From positions 1 through 15,776 of the forward strand of contig JANPBQ010000228.1 in NCBI GenBank assembly GCA_031430555.1: a stretch of DNA of 15,776 nt, in the 5' to 3' direction. Below the pieces are notes generated by a model. The model was not told the origin of the DNA. It was given only the letters and a program-made list of their open reading frames with translations, and did no database searches. This DNA comes from UKL13-2 sp031430555. GTDB lineage: Bacteria > Pseudomonadota > Gammaproteobacteria > Burkholderiales > Usitatibacteraceae. The translations under genes were made by a program, and so were the position numbers. Below are positions 5,691 to 13,381 of this stretch, one piece after another; the stretch's first letter is position 1, and the number at the start of each line of letters is the position of its first letter.

Positions 5691-6926
5691 TTACGCGAAT
5701 TTCTTGACGACAATGGTGCCGTTGGTGCCGCCAAATCCAAACGAATTCGACATCGCCACATCGATCTTCATGTCGCGTGCAGTGTTCGCACAATAGTCAA
5801 GATCGCAGGCCGGGTCCTGATTGAAAATGTTGATGGTCGGCGGTGAAATCTGATGGTGCACGGCGAGCGTCGTAAATACCGCCTCGATGCCGCCGGCCGC
5901 CCCAAGCAAATGGCCGGTCATGGATTTGGTCGAATTCACCACCAATTTGTACGCATGATCGCCGAAGGCGGATTTGAGCGCGTCGGTTTCATTCTTGTCG
6001 CCCAGCGGCGTCGAGGTACCGTGCGCATTCACATATTGCACTTGATCGCCGTTGACGCCCGCATTGCGCAACGCGGCGAGAATGCCCCGGCGCGGTCCAT
6101 CCATCGATGGCGTCGTCATATGGTAGGCATCGGCACTCATGCCGAGGCCGGCAAGCTCGCCGTAAATGCGTGCGCCACGCGCCGTGGCGTGTTCGAGCGA
6201 CTCGAGTATCAAAATACCGGCACCCTCGCCGAGCACGAAACCATCGCGGTCGCGGTCGAACGGACGGCTCGCCGTTTCAGGCGAGTCGTTGCGCTCCGAC
6301 AGCGCCTTGCATGAACAAAATCCGCCGATGCCGGCCATGTTCACGCACGCTTCGGCACCGCCTGCAATCATGACATCGGCGTCACCGTACTCGATGAATC
6401 GCGCGGCATCGCCGATGCAGTGGGTGGATGATGCGCACGCCGACACCATCGACACGTTCGGCCCCTTGAGGCCGTAATGAATCGAAATCAATCCGGCGAC
6501 CATGTTGACGATCGAACCCGGCACGAAGAATGGCGAAATCTTTCGCGGGCCCTTTTCAATCATGTCGCGGATGTTGTCTTCGATCATCGGCAATCCACCA
6601 ATACCTGACCCAACATTGACACCGATGCGCTCGGCGTTTTCTTCCGTGATCACCAGTCCCGCGTCGTCGATCGCCATCTTGGTGGCGGCGACGCCGTAGT
6701 GAATGAAGGCGTCCATGCGGCGAACTTCTTTGGGCGACATCCAATCGGCCGCGTTGAAATTCTTGACCTCACCGGCAAACCGTGTCGGCAGCACGCTTGC
6801 GTCAAATCGCGTGATCGGCCCGATTCCACCGCGACCATTAACCGCGTTGTCCCATGCTTCGGTGATACCGTTGCCGATCGGCGAGAGGATACCGAGACCC
6901 GTGATGACTACGCGTCGTTTTGACAT
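5691..6926 (-). CDS. fabF: beta-ketoacyl-ACP synthase II
   Basis: This condensing enzyme of type II fatty acid synthesis extends acyl-ACP with malonyl-ACP and is the elongation synthase active on C16:1 in characterised bacteria. The 411 residues contain the Cys-His-His triad: C164 in VSACASSTHC, H302 in NAHGTSTPLGD and H339 in STKSMTGHLLGAAGG, with K334 in the same block. The thiolase fold is full length. No obvious Shine-Dalgarno precedes the ATG at 6926. The 81-bp gap after acpP contains a terminator-like hairpin, so expression is likely lower than that of acpP. No fabA/fabB pair is in this window, so how unsaturated acids are made cannot be judged here. Confidence 0.97.
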   Translation of the reverse strand: MSKRRVVITGLGILSPIGNGITEAWDNAVNGRGGIGPITRFDASVLPTRFAGEVKNFNAADWMSPKEVRRMDAFIHYGVAATKMAIDDAGLVITEENAERIGVNVGSGIGGLPMIEDNIRDMIEKGPRKISPFFVPGSIVNMVAGLISIHYGLKGPNVSMVSACASSTHCIGDAARFIEYGDADVMIAGGAEACVNMAGIGGFCSCKALSERNDSPETASRPFDRDRDGFVLGEGAGILILESLEHATARGARIYGELAGLGMSADAYHMTTPSMDGPRRGILAALRNAGVNGDQVQYVNAHGTSTPLGDKNETDALKSAFGDHAYKLVVNSTKSMTGHLLGAAGGIEAVFTTLAVHHQISPPTINIFNQDPACDLDYCANTARDMKIDVAMSNSFGFGGTNGTIVVKKFA

Positions 6927-6965
6927 AGCTTGGGATGATGATCGAAAGAGACCAGGTGAAGGCGG

Positions 6966-6994
6966 AAAAGTGGCCGTCGCGGACGCGGACGGCC
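6966..6994 (-). terminator. attenuating terminator-like hairpin between acpP and fabF
   Basis: On the minus strand GGCCGTC and GACGGCC (6994-6988 and 6978-6972) can form a 7-bp GC-rich stem with a 9-nt loop. AC and four T residues follow, down to 6966. The T tract is short, so leaky termination is more likely than full termination. The position right after acpP fits reduced read-through into fabF. Confidence 0.5.
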
Positions 6995-7007
6995 GGTTTG
7001 CAACAAT

Positions 7008-7247
7008 TTATTTCTTCTGATTGGCGTTGATGTAATCAACGGCTTGCTGGACGTTGGTGATCTTTTCGGCGGCTTCGTCGGGGATTTCCGTCTCGAATTC
7101 TTCTTCAAGTGCCATGACCAATTCGACGTTGTCGAGCGAATCCGCGCCTAGGTCCTCGACGAACGACGAATCGTTCTTGATGTCGGCTTCCGCTACGCCG
7201 AGTTGTTCAGCGACGATTTTCTTGACGCGCGCTTCGATGTTATCCAT
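7008..7247 (-). CDS. acpP: acyl carrier protein
   Basis: This 79-residue acidic four-helix carrier shuttles acyl intermediates between the fatty acid synthesis enzymes. The phosphopantetheine attachment site is Ser37 in GADSLDNVELVMALEEEF. Helix II (residues about 37-51) carries the acidic residues that dock partner enzymes. The ATG at 7247 is preceded by a strong Shine-Dalgarno, GGGAGGAAG, about six bases upstream, one of the best in the window. It sits between fabG (105 bp upstream) and fabF (81 bp downstream), the standard arrangement. The good ribosome binding site, the -10 box upstream and the hairpin downstream all fit the high abundance of this protein. Confidence 0.98.
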   Translation of the reverse strand: MDNIEARVKKIVAEQLGVAEADIKNDSSFVEDLGADSLDNVELVMALEEEFETEIPDEAAEKITNVQQAVDYINANQKK

Positions 7248-7288
7248 TTGCTGCTTCCTCCCACAGGGGTGAAAAATTGAACTGCGCT

Positions 7289-7294
7289 ATTTTA
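7289..7294 (-). promoter_or_regulatory. possible internal promoter -10 box for acpP
   Basis: TAAAAT on the minus strand lies 41 bp upstream of the acpP ATG in the 105-bp fabG-acpP gap. No convincing -35 is seen at standard spacing. Just upstream is a perfect 12-bp palindrome, GCCGCATGCGGC (7329-7340). Separate acpP promoters are known in other proteobacteria; here the assignment is inference. Confidence 0.35.
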
Positions 7295-7352
7295 CCAAAT
7301 ACCCAAGGCACGATCCGCGAAATAACTTGCCGCATGCGGCGCGCGCTTGCCG

Positions 7353-8099
7353 CTAATCCATGTACATTCCGCCGTTGACGTGAATCGTCGCACCGGTGAC
7401 GTACGATGCGCCGGGCGAAACCAGATATAGCACCGCCTCCGCAATATCGCGAGCACTGCCCAATCGACCCAGCGGCACATTCTCCACCAATTTCGCCACT
7501 TGCGCCTCCGCGAGCACCTTGGTCATGTCGGTTTCAATGAATCCGGGGGCGACGCAATTCACGGTGATGTTTCGGCTGCCGACTTCGCGCGCGAGTGCCT
7601 TGGTAAAGCCGGCGAGCCCCGCCTTGGCCGCCACGTAATTCACCTGCCCCGCATTACCCATGTGCCCAACGACCGAACCGATATTGACGATGCGACCACT
7701 ACGCGCCTTCATCATTGCCTTGATGACCGCGCGCGACAGGCGAAACGCGGACGTGAGATCGGTGTCGATCACTTCCTGCCAGTCTGCGTCTTTCATGCGC
7801 ATCAAGAGCGTGTCGCGGGTGATGCCGGCGTTGTTAATGAGTATGCCAACCGCGCCGAATTTTTCCTCGATTGCTTTCACCGCGGCGTCGCATCCTGCCG
7901 CGTCGGTCACATTCAGTATTCTGCCCTCACCCAACCAGCCGGCGTCGTTGATTTGCGTTTGAATGGCCGCCGCTCCGGACTCGGTGGTGCCGGTGCCGAT
8001 CACGGTCGCACCGGCTTCGCCGAGTGCACATAATATCGCGGCACCGATCCCGCGTGAGGCACCGGTAACAAGTGCGATTTTTCCGTCTAGCTTTTTCAT
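7353..8099 (-). CDS. fabG: 3-oxoacyl-ACP reductase
   Basis: This NADPH-dependent short-chain dehydrogenase reduces beta-ketoacyl-ACP in each elongation cycle. The 248 residues include the cofactor loop TGASRGIG at 12-19, NNAG at 89-92, and the catalytic Ser142 (NIGSVVG), Tyr155 and Lys159 (YVAAK). The C-terminal VNGGMYMD is typical. I chose the ATG at 8099 because it gives the family start MKKLDGKIALVTG and has GGGGAA about eight bases upstream. An in-frame start at 8159 would run into fabD and add 20 unrelated residues. The gap to fabD is 20 bp. Confidence 0.97.
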   Translation of the reverse strand: MKKLDGKIALVTGASRGIGAAILCALGEAGATVIGTGTTESGAAAIQTQINDAGWLGEGRILNVTDAAGCDAAVKAIEEKFGAVGILINNAGITRDTLLMRMKDADWQEVIDTDLTSAFRLSRAVIKAMMKARSGRIVNIGSVVGHMGNAGQVNYVAAKAGLAGFTKALAREVGSRNITVNCVAPGFIETDMTKVLAEAQVAKLVENVPLGRLGSARDIAEAVLYLVSPGASYVTGATIHVNGGMYMD

Positions 8100-8119
8100 T
8101 CTGTATTCCCCGGCAATGG

Positions 8120-9067
8120 TTAGCGGGTTGCCGCGATGGCTGCATCGAGGGTCGCGCAATCGGTCACGGCATGGCAGGAAAGATTTGCGTCGATGCGCTT
8201 ATTGAGTCCGGTAAGAATCTTTCCGGGAACACATTCGACCACGCTGGCAATTTCGCGGCCGGCGAGTAGCTGAATCGTTTCGATCCATCGAACCGGGCGA
8301 AACAACTGCTCGATCAATGCGGTTTTGATTTCTTCGACCGTCACGCTGGCCGCGACACTCATATTGTGAATCACCGGCGCGTCCGGCATTGAGATGGAAA
8401 TATTTTTCAGGTAATCAGCCAGCTTTTCAGCGGCGGGCTTCATCAGCGCGCAATGCGATGGCGCGCTCATCGGCAACATCAGTGCGCGCTTCGCGCCGCG
8501 CGCTTTCGCCAGCGCCATTCCGCGCTCGACCGCGCTTCGATGGCCGGCAATGACAATTTGCCCTGGCGAATTGAGGTTCACCGCCTCTAACACTTCACCT
8601 TCCGCCGCATCGGCGCAAACCGCCGTGACCTGGGGAATATCCAATCCCAGAATCGCGGCAATGCCGCCAACCCCCTCGGGCACGGCATCTTGCATGGCCT
8701 GCGCGCGAAAACGCACCAACGGCAGTGCCGTGGCGAAACTCAACGCGTTTGACGCGACCAACGCCGTGTATTCGCCCAAGCTGTGGCCGGCGAAGTACGT
8801 TGGTGCGGAACCGCCCTTCTCTTGCCAGGCTCGCCACGTCGCTACGCCTGCTGTCAACATCAATGGTTGCGTATTGACAGTCTGATTTTGTGCGTCGGCG
8901 GGGCCCTCGACCATCAACTTCCAGACATCGAGTCCAAGACTTTCGGACGCTTCATCAAACGTGAGGCGAATCACCGGCATGTCGCCGAAGCCGTTCATCA
9001 TGCCGATCGATTGCGAGCCCTGGCCCGCGAAGACGACCGCTAATCGCCGACTGATTTCGTTCACCAT
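8120..9067 (-). CDS. fabD: malonyl-CoA:ACP transacylase
   Basis: This enzyme transfers malonyl from CoA to ACP, supplying the extender unit for FabH and FabF. The 315 residues include GQGSQSIGM at 15-23, the nucleophile Ser96 in GHSLGEY (94-100), Arg121 that binds the malonyl carboxylate, and catalytic His205 in SAPSHCALM. The length is normal. The ATG at 9067 overlaps the fabH stop by seven bases; a GTG at 9064 would give a four-base GTGA overlap and is an equally acceptable start. The overlap points to coupled translation with fabH. Confidence 0.97.
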   Translation of the reverse strand: MVNEISRRLAVVFAGQGSQSIGMMNGFGDMPVIRLTFDEASESLGLDVWKLMVEGPADAQNQTVNTQPLMLTAGVATWRAWQEKGGSAPTYFAGHSLGEYTALVASNALSFATALPLVRFRAQAMQDAVPEGVGGIAAILGLDIPQVTAVCADAAEGEVLEAVNLNSPGQIVIAGHRSAVERGMALAKARGAKRALMLPMSAPSHCALMKPAAEKLADYLKNISISMPDAPVIHNMSVAASVTVEEIKTALIEQLFRPVRWIETIQLLAGREIASVVECVPGKILTGLNKRIDANLSCHAVTDCATLDAAIAATR

Positions 9068-10020
9068 TTCAACAACACCGCGCCCCAGGCAAAGCCGCCG
9101 CCCAACGCCGCCATTAAAACGGTATCGCCAGGCTTTATTTTGCCTTCGCGTACGGTGACATCGAGTGCTAAGGGAATCGAGGCGGCCGAAGTATTGCCAT
9201 GACGATCAACCGTGATCACGACTTTTTCGTCTGGCAAATCGAGCTTCTTCGCGGCGTGCATGATGATGCGCCGGTTGGCCTGATGACAGATGAACCAATC
9301 GATCTCGGACGGCTGCATGCCGTTTGCGTTCAATGCTTCCCACGCGACTTCCTCGAACGCCTTCACCGCGAATTTGTAGACCGCGCCGCCCTCCATCGAA
9401 AGCATCGGACTGCCGCGAATTTTGCCGTTCTCCACTGTCCCGGGAGTACACAATACATCGCGATAGCTGCCGTCGGTGTGCAGATGGGTCGTCAGAATTC
9501 CCGGCGCATTGGCGGCCTTAAGCACGACCGCGCCGGAACCGTCGCCGAACAAAACGCAAGTTCCGCGATCCTGCCAATTCATGATGCGCGAAAACACTTC
9601 AGTACCGACCACCAACGCGCATTTGAATGCGCCGCCGCGGATGAACTGATCGGCCGTGGCAAGGCCGAAAACAAAACCCGAACATACCGCTTGAATATCG
9701 AATGCGACACTGTGGCGGATGCCCAATTTGTCCTGAAGAATGCACGCCGTCGAAGGAAAAACCATATCCGGCGTTGACGTGGCGACAATGATCAGGTCGA
9801 TTTCATCACCGTGCACATGCGCGGCGTGCATGGCCCGCTTGCAGGCTTCCAGCGCCAGATCGCTTGCATCCTGATTGTCGGCCGCGTAATGCCGTTCGCG
9901 GATACCGGTGCGCGACACAATCCATTCGTCGTTCGTGTCGACAATCTTCTCGAGATCCCGATTGGTGACGACGCGTTCCGGTAGATAGCTGCCGGTACCG
10001 ATGATGCGCGAATAAATCAT
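9061..10020 (-). CDS. fabH: beta-ketoacyl-ACP synthase III
   Basis: This enzyme starts fatty acid synthesis by condensing an acyl-CoA (usually acetyl-CoA) with malonyl-ACP. The 319-residue thiolase-fold protein has Cys113 in AVCSGFVFGL, His246 in ICHQANRR and Asn276 in RHGNTSAASIPLAL as the active-site triad. The start MIYSRIIGTGSYLPERVVTN is the standard N-terminus. The ATG overlaps the plsX stop by four bases (ATGA), and the gene's own stop overlaps fabD. These overlaps fit balanced production of the initiation enzymes. Confidence 0.97.
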   Translation of the reverse strand: MIYSRIIGTGSYLPERVVTNRDLEKIVDTNDEWIVSRTGIRERHYAADNQDASDLALEACKRAMHAAHVHGDEIDLIIVATSTPDMVFPSTACILQDKLGIRHSVAFDIQAVCSGFVFGLATADQFIRGGAFKCALVVGTEVFSRIMNWQDRGTCVLFGDGSGAVVLKAANAPGILTTHLHTDGSYRDVLCTPGTVENGKIRGSPMLSMEGGAVYKFAVKAFEEVAWEALNANGMQPSEIDWFICHQANRRIIMHAAKKLDLPDEKVVITVDRHGNTSAASIPLALDVTVREGKIKPGDTVLMAALGGGFAWGAVLLKW

Positions 10021-11087
10021 GCCTGCACCGCCTCGCGCGCCGAAACTTGCGGAAGCAAAAATCCTTCTTCGTGCAAACGTTTAATTTCGGCGGTGATGAG
10101 TTCCAGCAATCCATGCTCGACTTCGGTCGCGGCGCGACTAAGTGCATGCGAAAACGCGACGGCGTCGGCCGAGCCGTGACTCTTTACCACCACGCCTTGC
10201 AGACCGAGCAACGCGGCACCGTTGTATCGGCGGTGATCCATGCGGTGTCGGAATCGCGAGATCACAGGCAGAGAAACAAAGGCGGCCAACTTGCTGTACA
10301 AGCCGTTTTGATACTCCGCCTTGAGAAACTCACCCATCATTTTCGCCATGCCTTCCGATGTTTTCAACATGACGTTGCCAACGAAACCATCGCACACCAC
10401 GACATCGGTGGTGCCTTTGTAGATGTCGGTGCCCTCGACGTTGCCGAAGAAATTCAGATGGCTTGACTTGAGCAATTCGCCCGCCGCTCTGACGCTTTCG
10501 TTGCCCTTGATGTCTTCCGAGCCGATATTCAACAAACCGACCGTGGGATTCTTCTTGCCTTCGACCGCTGTGCAAAGCATTGCGCCCATGATGCCGAATT
10601 GCAGCAAGTGTGCAGGCGTGCACTGCGCGTTGGCACCCAGATCCAGGACGTAAACAACACCGTGCCGCGTCGGCAGCGCCGCACATATCGCGGGACGATC
10701 AATGCCTGGCAGTGTTTTCAGTACAAATTTTGCGGTGCCCATCAGCGCACCGGTATTGCCGGCCGACACGCAGGCGTGGGCCTCGCCGGACTTGACGAGG
10801 TCGATGGCAATGCGCATCGACGAATTCTTCTTGTTGCGAATGGCGGAGCGAATATCTTCATCCATGCCGACCACTTCACTTGCCGGCACGACTTTGAGGC
10901 GCGAGGCATCACTTCGCAATGCGTCGCCGACGGGATGACGCTCAAGCTCGGCCTGAATGGCAACGGGATTGCCGACCAGCAACACTCGGCAGTCGCTGGA
11001 CTTGTCGAGGAATTTCAACGCCGCCGGAACGGTTGACGACGGGCCGTGATCCCCGCCCATCGCATCGATCGCTATGGTGATCTGCAT
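10017..11087 (-). CDS. plsX: phosphate acyltransferase
   Basis: PlsX converts acyl-ACP to acyl-phosphate, linking fatty acid synthesis to phospholipid synthesis through the membrane acyltransferase PlsY. It is a peripheral membrane enzyme. The 356 residues start with the family signature IDAMGGDHGP at 7-16 and contain ALPTRHGVVYVLDLGANA, VEGTDIYKG and VVCDGFVGNVMLKTSEG blocks typical of the family. The 73-bp gap after rpmF has only a weak Shine-Dalgarno (AGGGGGC, about 11 bases from the ATG). The stop overlaps fabH by four bases. The next stage, plsY, is not in this window. Confidence 0.96.
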   Translation of the reverse strand: MQITIAIDAMGGDHGPSSTVPAALKFLDKSSDCRVLLVGNPVAIQAELERHPVGDALRSDASRLKVVPASEVVGMDEDIRSAIRNKKNSSMRIAIDLVKSGEAHACVSAGNTGALMGTAKFVLKTLPGIDRPAICAALPTRHGVVYVLDLGANAQCTPAHLLQFGIMGAMLCTAVEGKKNPTVGLLNIGSEDIKGNESVRAAGELLKSSHLNFFGNVEGTDIYKGTTDVVVCDGFVGNVMLKTSEGMAKMMGEFLKAEYQNGLYSKLAAFVSLPVISRFRHRMDHRRYNGAALLGLQGVVVKSHGSADAVAFSHALSRAATEVEHGLLELITAEIKRLHEEGFLLPQVSAREAVQA

Positions 11088-11160
11088 ATTTTGGAAAAGC
11101 CCCCTACCAAGACTTTTCTTGCAGTCTACCTTCTAATATCGGTAATTCGATCGGCGCGGA

Positions 11161-11343
11161 TTATTCGTCGGCCTTGGTCTTGATCACTTTGCGACCGCGG
11201 TAGTAGCCGGTCGGGCTGATGTGATGGCGCAAGTGCGTCTCACCTGTCGTCGGCTCAACTGCGAGTGCGGGCGCGGTCAGAAAATCATGCGCGCGATGCA
11301 TGCCGCGCTTGGAAGGGGATTTCTTGTTCTGTTGTACTGCCAT
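11161..11343 (-). CDS. rpmF: 50S ribosomal protein L32
   Basis: This 60-residue basic protein of the large ribosomal subunit begins MAVQQNKKSPSKRGMHRAHD. It contains the usual HHISPTGYYRGRKVI block near the C-terminus. It is the form without zinc-binding cysteines. Shine-Dalgarno AAGGAG lies seven bases before the ATG at 11343. It is placed between yceD and plsX, the standard yceD-rpmF-plsX order, which ties ribosome production to lipid synthesis through shared transcription. Confidence 0.97.
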   Translation of the reverse strand: MAVQQNKKSPSKRGMHRAHDFLTAPALAVEPTTGETHLRHHISPTGYYRGRKVIKTKADE

Positions 11344-11418
11344 GATGTTGCTCCTTGCTTACTTAGTCAGTGATTCTGGAATTCTGAGTAATGGGTACCG
11401 CTGTACTGCTATTTGCCG

Positions 11419-11967
11419 CTATTTCTTTTTCAACTCCGCCAACCGGGCGAAGGGAGAAACTCTTGCACTTGCGCCGTTCGCGGCACGCTCGGATTTCGCC
11501 GCATGCGATGCAACAATTGGGCCGGATTTCGTTGTTTTTACCGCCGGATCGACGCCACTCACGAATGCCGTGGGCAGGCTTAGGAGAACTTCTTCCGCCA
11601 CCCGCTCCAGCACATTCATTTCGGCGGCGCACACAATGTAATCCTCGTCGTCGGATTCAAATTCCAGCGGCGGCAATGCAGATTCATCGCGAACCACCAC
11701 CAAGCGGCTGTCGATGGCGATGTCATGCCGCACAGGCTGCAAATCGGATGGATCCGACACCAAAAACCAACCCGAAATTATACACCGAATACACTGCTTT
11801 TGGCCACCGGCAGCATCTGTCCTTTCACTTCCACTGAAAGAAAATCGAATTTCGCCGGTGTCATCCGCCAAATAATCAGTCAGCGGCGGCAATTCACCGG
11901 GTCGACATTGGCCGGAAATTGTCTGCTTTTGGCGAGTGAAACGCTCAATTTGAATAGTATTGGACAT
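11419..11967 (-). CDS. yceD: YceD/DUF177 large-subunit rRNA accumulation protein
   Basis: This 182-residue protein of the DUF177 family precedes rpmF, as in most bacteria. Family members are needed for normal accumulation of 23S rRNA in characterised bacteria and plants. Visible features are the central CIRC pair (C59, C62), an acidic segment LPPLEFESDDEDYIV at about 98-112 followed by the conserved AAEMNVLERVAEEVLLSLP helix region (113-131), and the C-terminal SPFARLAELKKK motif. The ATG at 11967 is preceded by a strong promoter, with a predicted leader of about 22 nt. It is the first gene of the 12-gene minus-strand run, with 75 bp between its stop and rpmF. The molecular mechanism is not established. 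Confidence 0.92.
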   Translation of the reverse strand: MSNTIQIERFTRQKQTISGQCRPGELPPLTDYLADDTGEIRFSFSGSERTDAAGGQKQCIRCIISGWFLVSDPSDLQPVRHDIAIDSRLVVVRDESALPPLEFESDDEDYIVCAAEMNVLERVAEEVLLSLPTAFVSGVDPAVKTTKSGPIVASHAAKSERAANGASARVSPFARLAELKKK

Positions 11968-11995
11968 ACGGGAAGCGCTCTCTCAACGGAACAGC

Positions 11996-12024
11996 ATGAT
12001 ATGATTTTGACGCCAATTAGTCAA
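11996..12024 (-). promoter_or_regulatory. sigma-70-type promoter of the yceD-rpmF-fab cluster
   Basis: On the minus strand TTGACT (12024-12019) and TATCAT (12001-11996) are separated by exactly 17 bp. Each hexamer matches consensus at five of six positions. Transcription would start near 11989, about 22 nt before the yceD ATG. It is the best promoter in the window and precedes a 12-gene run without other strong promoters. Confidence 0.75.
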
Positions 12025-12026
12025 AA
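12005..12026. promoter_or_regulatory. perfect inverted repeat over the -35 of the yceD promoter
   Basis: TTTTGAC (12005-12011) and GTCAAAA (12020-12026) form perfect 7-bp arms around an 8-bp spacer. The dyad covers the minus-strand -35 TTGACT and also contains a plus-strand TTGACG that could serve as -35 for maf. A dimeric regulator or paired divergent -35 boxes would both explain it. It does not resemble the FadR or FabR operators I know. Confidence 0.45.
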
Positions 12027-12031
12027 AGTGA

Positions 12032-12622
12032 TTGATTTTGAAGAAGAAAATTGTCTTAGCATCGACCTCCCGCTATCGCGCCGAACTGCTTCAGAGATTG
12101 AAAGTTCCGTTCACGACCTGTAAACCTGATGCCGACGAATCCCCATTGACTGACGAGACGCCCATTCAAACCGCGCGTCGATTGTCACTGGCAAAGGCAA
12201 ACAGTGTTGTAGCCCTACATTCCGGGGCGCTGATAATCGGCTCGGATCAGGTCGCTGAACTTGATGGCCTCCCTATCGGCAAGCCCGGCACGCGCGACAA
12301 CGCGCGACTGCAATTACAGATGATGCGCGCAAGAAGCCTCGTGTTTCACAGCGGAATTGCGCTCATAAATTCAGACAGTGGGCGTGTCCAATCAGCCGTT
12401 GTTTCCACGACAGTACGATTCCGGCGTTATTCCAACGCAGAAATCGACTACTACCTCGAGCATGAAAGTGCGCTCGACTGCGCGGGCAGCGCCAAATCCG
12501 AAGGTCTGGGCATTGCATTGATCGAATCGATGCAAAGCGAGGATCCCACCGCATTGGTTGGGTTGCCGCTCACCACGCTATGTTCGATGTTTGGCGAGGA
12601 AAAATACGGCGTCCTGGCATGA
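12032..12622 (+). CDS. maf: Maf/YceF-family nucleotide pyrophosphatase
   Basis: Maf-family proteins are cytoplasmic house-cleaning pyrophosphatases; the YceF subgroup hydrolyses 7-methyl-GTP to its monophosphate. The 196 residues include STSRYRAELL at 11-20, the catalytic-site GSDQVA at 70-75 with Asp72, IGKPG at 82-86 and SAKSEGLG at 153-160. The position divergent from yceD-rpmF matches E. coli yceF and favours the 7-methyl-GTP subgroup. No ATG is available: an in-frame stop lies at 12029-12031, so translation must begin at TTG 12032 or TTG 12038 (MKKKIVLAST, my slight preference by family length). There is no clear Shine-Dalgarno. The stop overlaps the next gene by four bases. Confidence 0.93.
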   Translation: MILKKKIVLASTSRYRAELLQRLKVPFTTCKPDADESPLTDETPIQTARRLSLAKANSVVALHSGALIIGSDQVAELDGLPIGKPGTRDNARLQLQMMRARSLVFHSGIALINSDSGRVQSAVVSTTVRFRRYSNAEIDYYLEHESALDCAGSAKSEGLGIALIESMQSEDPTALVGLPLTTLCSMFGEEKYGVLA

Positions 12623-13335
12623 GTGTCCACGGCACATTATTTCTCATCCCGACCAACCTATCGGACACTTTCTCGCCGGACGCCAGTTTACCGCGTGATG
12701 TTGCCGCAATCGCCATGCGGCTTGACTACTACATTGCAGAGAACGCCAAGACAGCACGGACATTTCTCAAGGCGTTGGGCGTCGAAAGACCGCTGCGGGA
12801 AATATCGATTCGCGAACTCACTGCCGATGACGATGACACCGCATTGGCGGATATGCTGGTGCCGCTATTGGGCGGATACGATGTGGGCCTGGTCTCCGAG
12901 GCGGGCGCTCCGGGTATCGCCGATCCTGGTGCCGGGATCGTCGATTTAGCACATCGGCACGGCATCGGCGTGATGCCCTTGGTCGGCCCCTCCTCCATTC
13001 TTCTTGGACTCATGGCCAGCGGACTCAACGGACAAAAATTTGCATTCCACGGCTATTTGCCGAGGGAGAAATCGGCGAGAATTTTAGCGATTCGCGAACT
13101 GGAACGTGAGTCACGGCAACGGGACATGACGCAGATTTTTATCGAGACACCCTACCGCAATCAAGCCATGCTTGCGGACTTGATTGAAACGCTTGCTCCG
13201 ACGACGAAACTTTGCGTCGCCAGCGACTTGACTGGGCATGACCAGGCCATCATCCAGCAGCCGGCGAGCGCGTGGCGAAAATCGCCGCATATCGCACCCG
13301 CAAAGCCTGCATTATTCTTGCTGCTGGCAAAATAG
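12619..13335 (+). CDS. RsmI-like SAM-dependent methyltransferase (tetrapyrrole methylase fold)
   Basis: This 238-residue protein has the tetrapyrrole-methylase fold and resembles RsmI, the 16S rRNA ribose 2'-O-methyltransferase acting at C1402. Corresponding blocks are SEAGAPGIADPG (93-104), LVGPSSILLGLMASGLNGQKFAFHGYLP (121-148) and FIETPYRNQAMLADLIE (174-190). It differs in its N-terminus (GTLFLIPTNLSD, a longer entry with no GTLYVVATPIGN-type start) and lacks the C-terminal extension of true RsmI (about 280 residues), so it is a paralogous family whose substrate is unproven. The ATG at 12619 overlaps the maf stop as ATGA, giving coupled translation. A more upstream ATG at 12580 would lie inside maf and add 13 unconserved residues. 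Confidence 0.88.
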   Translation: MSVHGTLFLIPTNLSDTFSPDASLPRDVAAIAMRLDYYIAENAKTARTFLKALGVERPLREISIRELTADDDDTALADMLVPLLGGYDVGLVSEAGAPGIADPGAGIVDLAHRHGIGVMPLVGPSSILLGLMASGLNGQKFAFHGYLPREKSARILAIRELERESRQRDMTQIFIETPYRNQAMLADLIETLAPTTKLCVASDLTGHDQAIIQQPASAWRKSPHIAPAKPALFLLLAK

Positions 13336-13381
13336 TCCTGACCTATCGCTTCGCTGCTACCGCCGAAGACGCGGGACGATC

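Noticed and set aside
8100..8159. In-frame start of fabG at 8159
   Set aside because: It would overlap fabD; the start at 8099 has a Shine-Dalgarno and the conserved N-terminus.
12580..12618. In-frame ATG at 12580 as start of the methyltransferase
   Set aside because: It would lie inside maf and add 13 residues with no family resemblance; the ATGA overlap at 12619 is the better start.
13336..13381. Terminator between the convergent methyltransferase and GGDEF-EAL genes
   Set aside because: Only a 5-bp CTTCG/CGAAG pairing with a long loop and no T run; not supportable.
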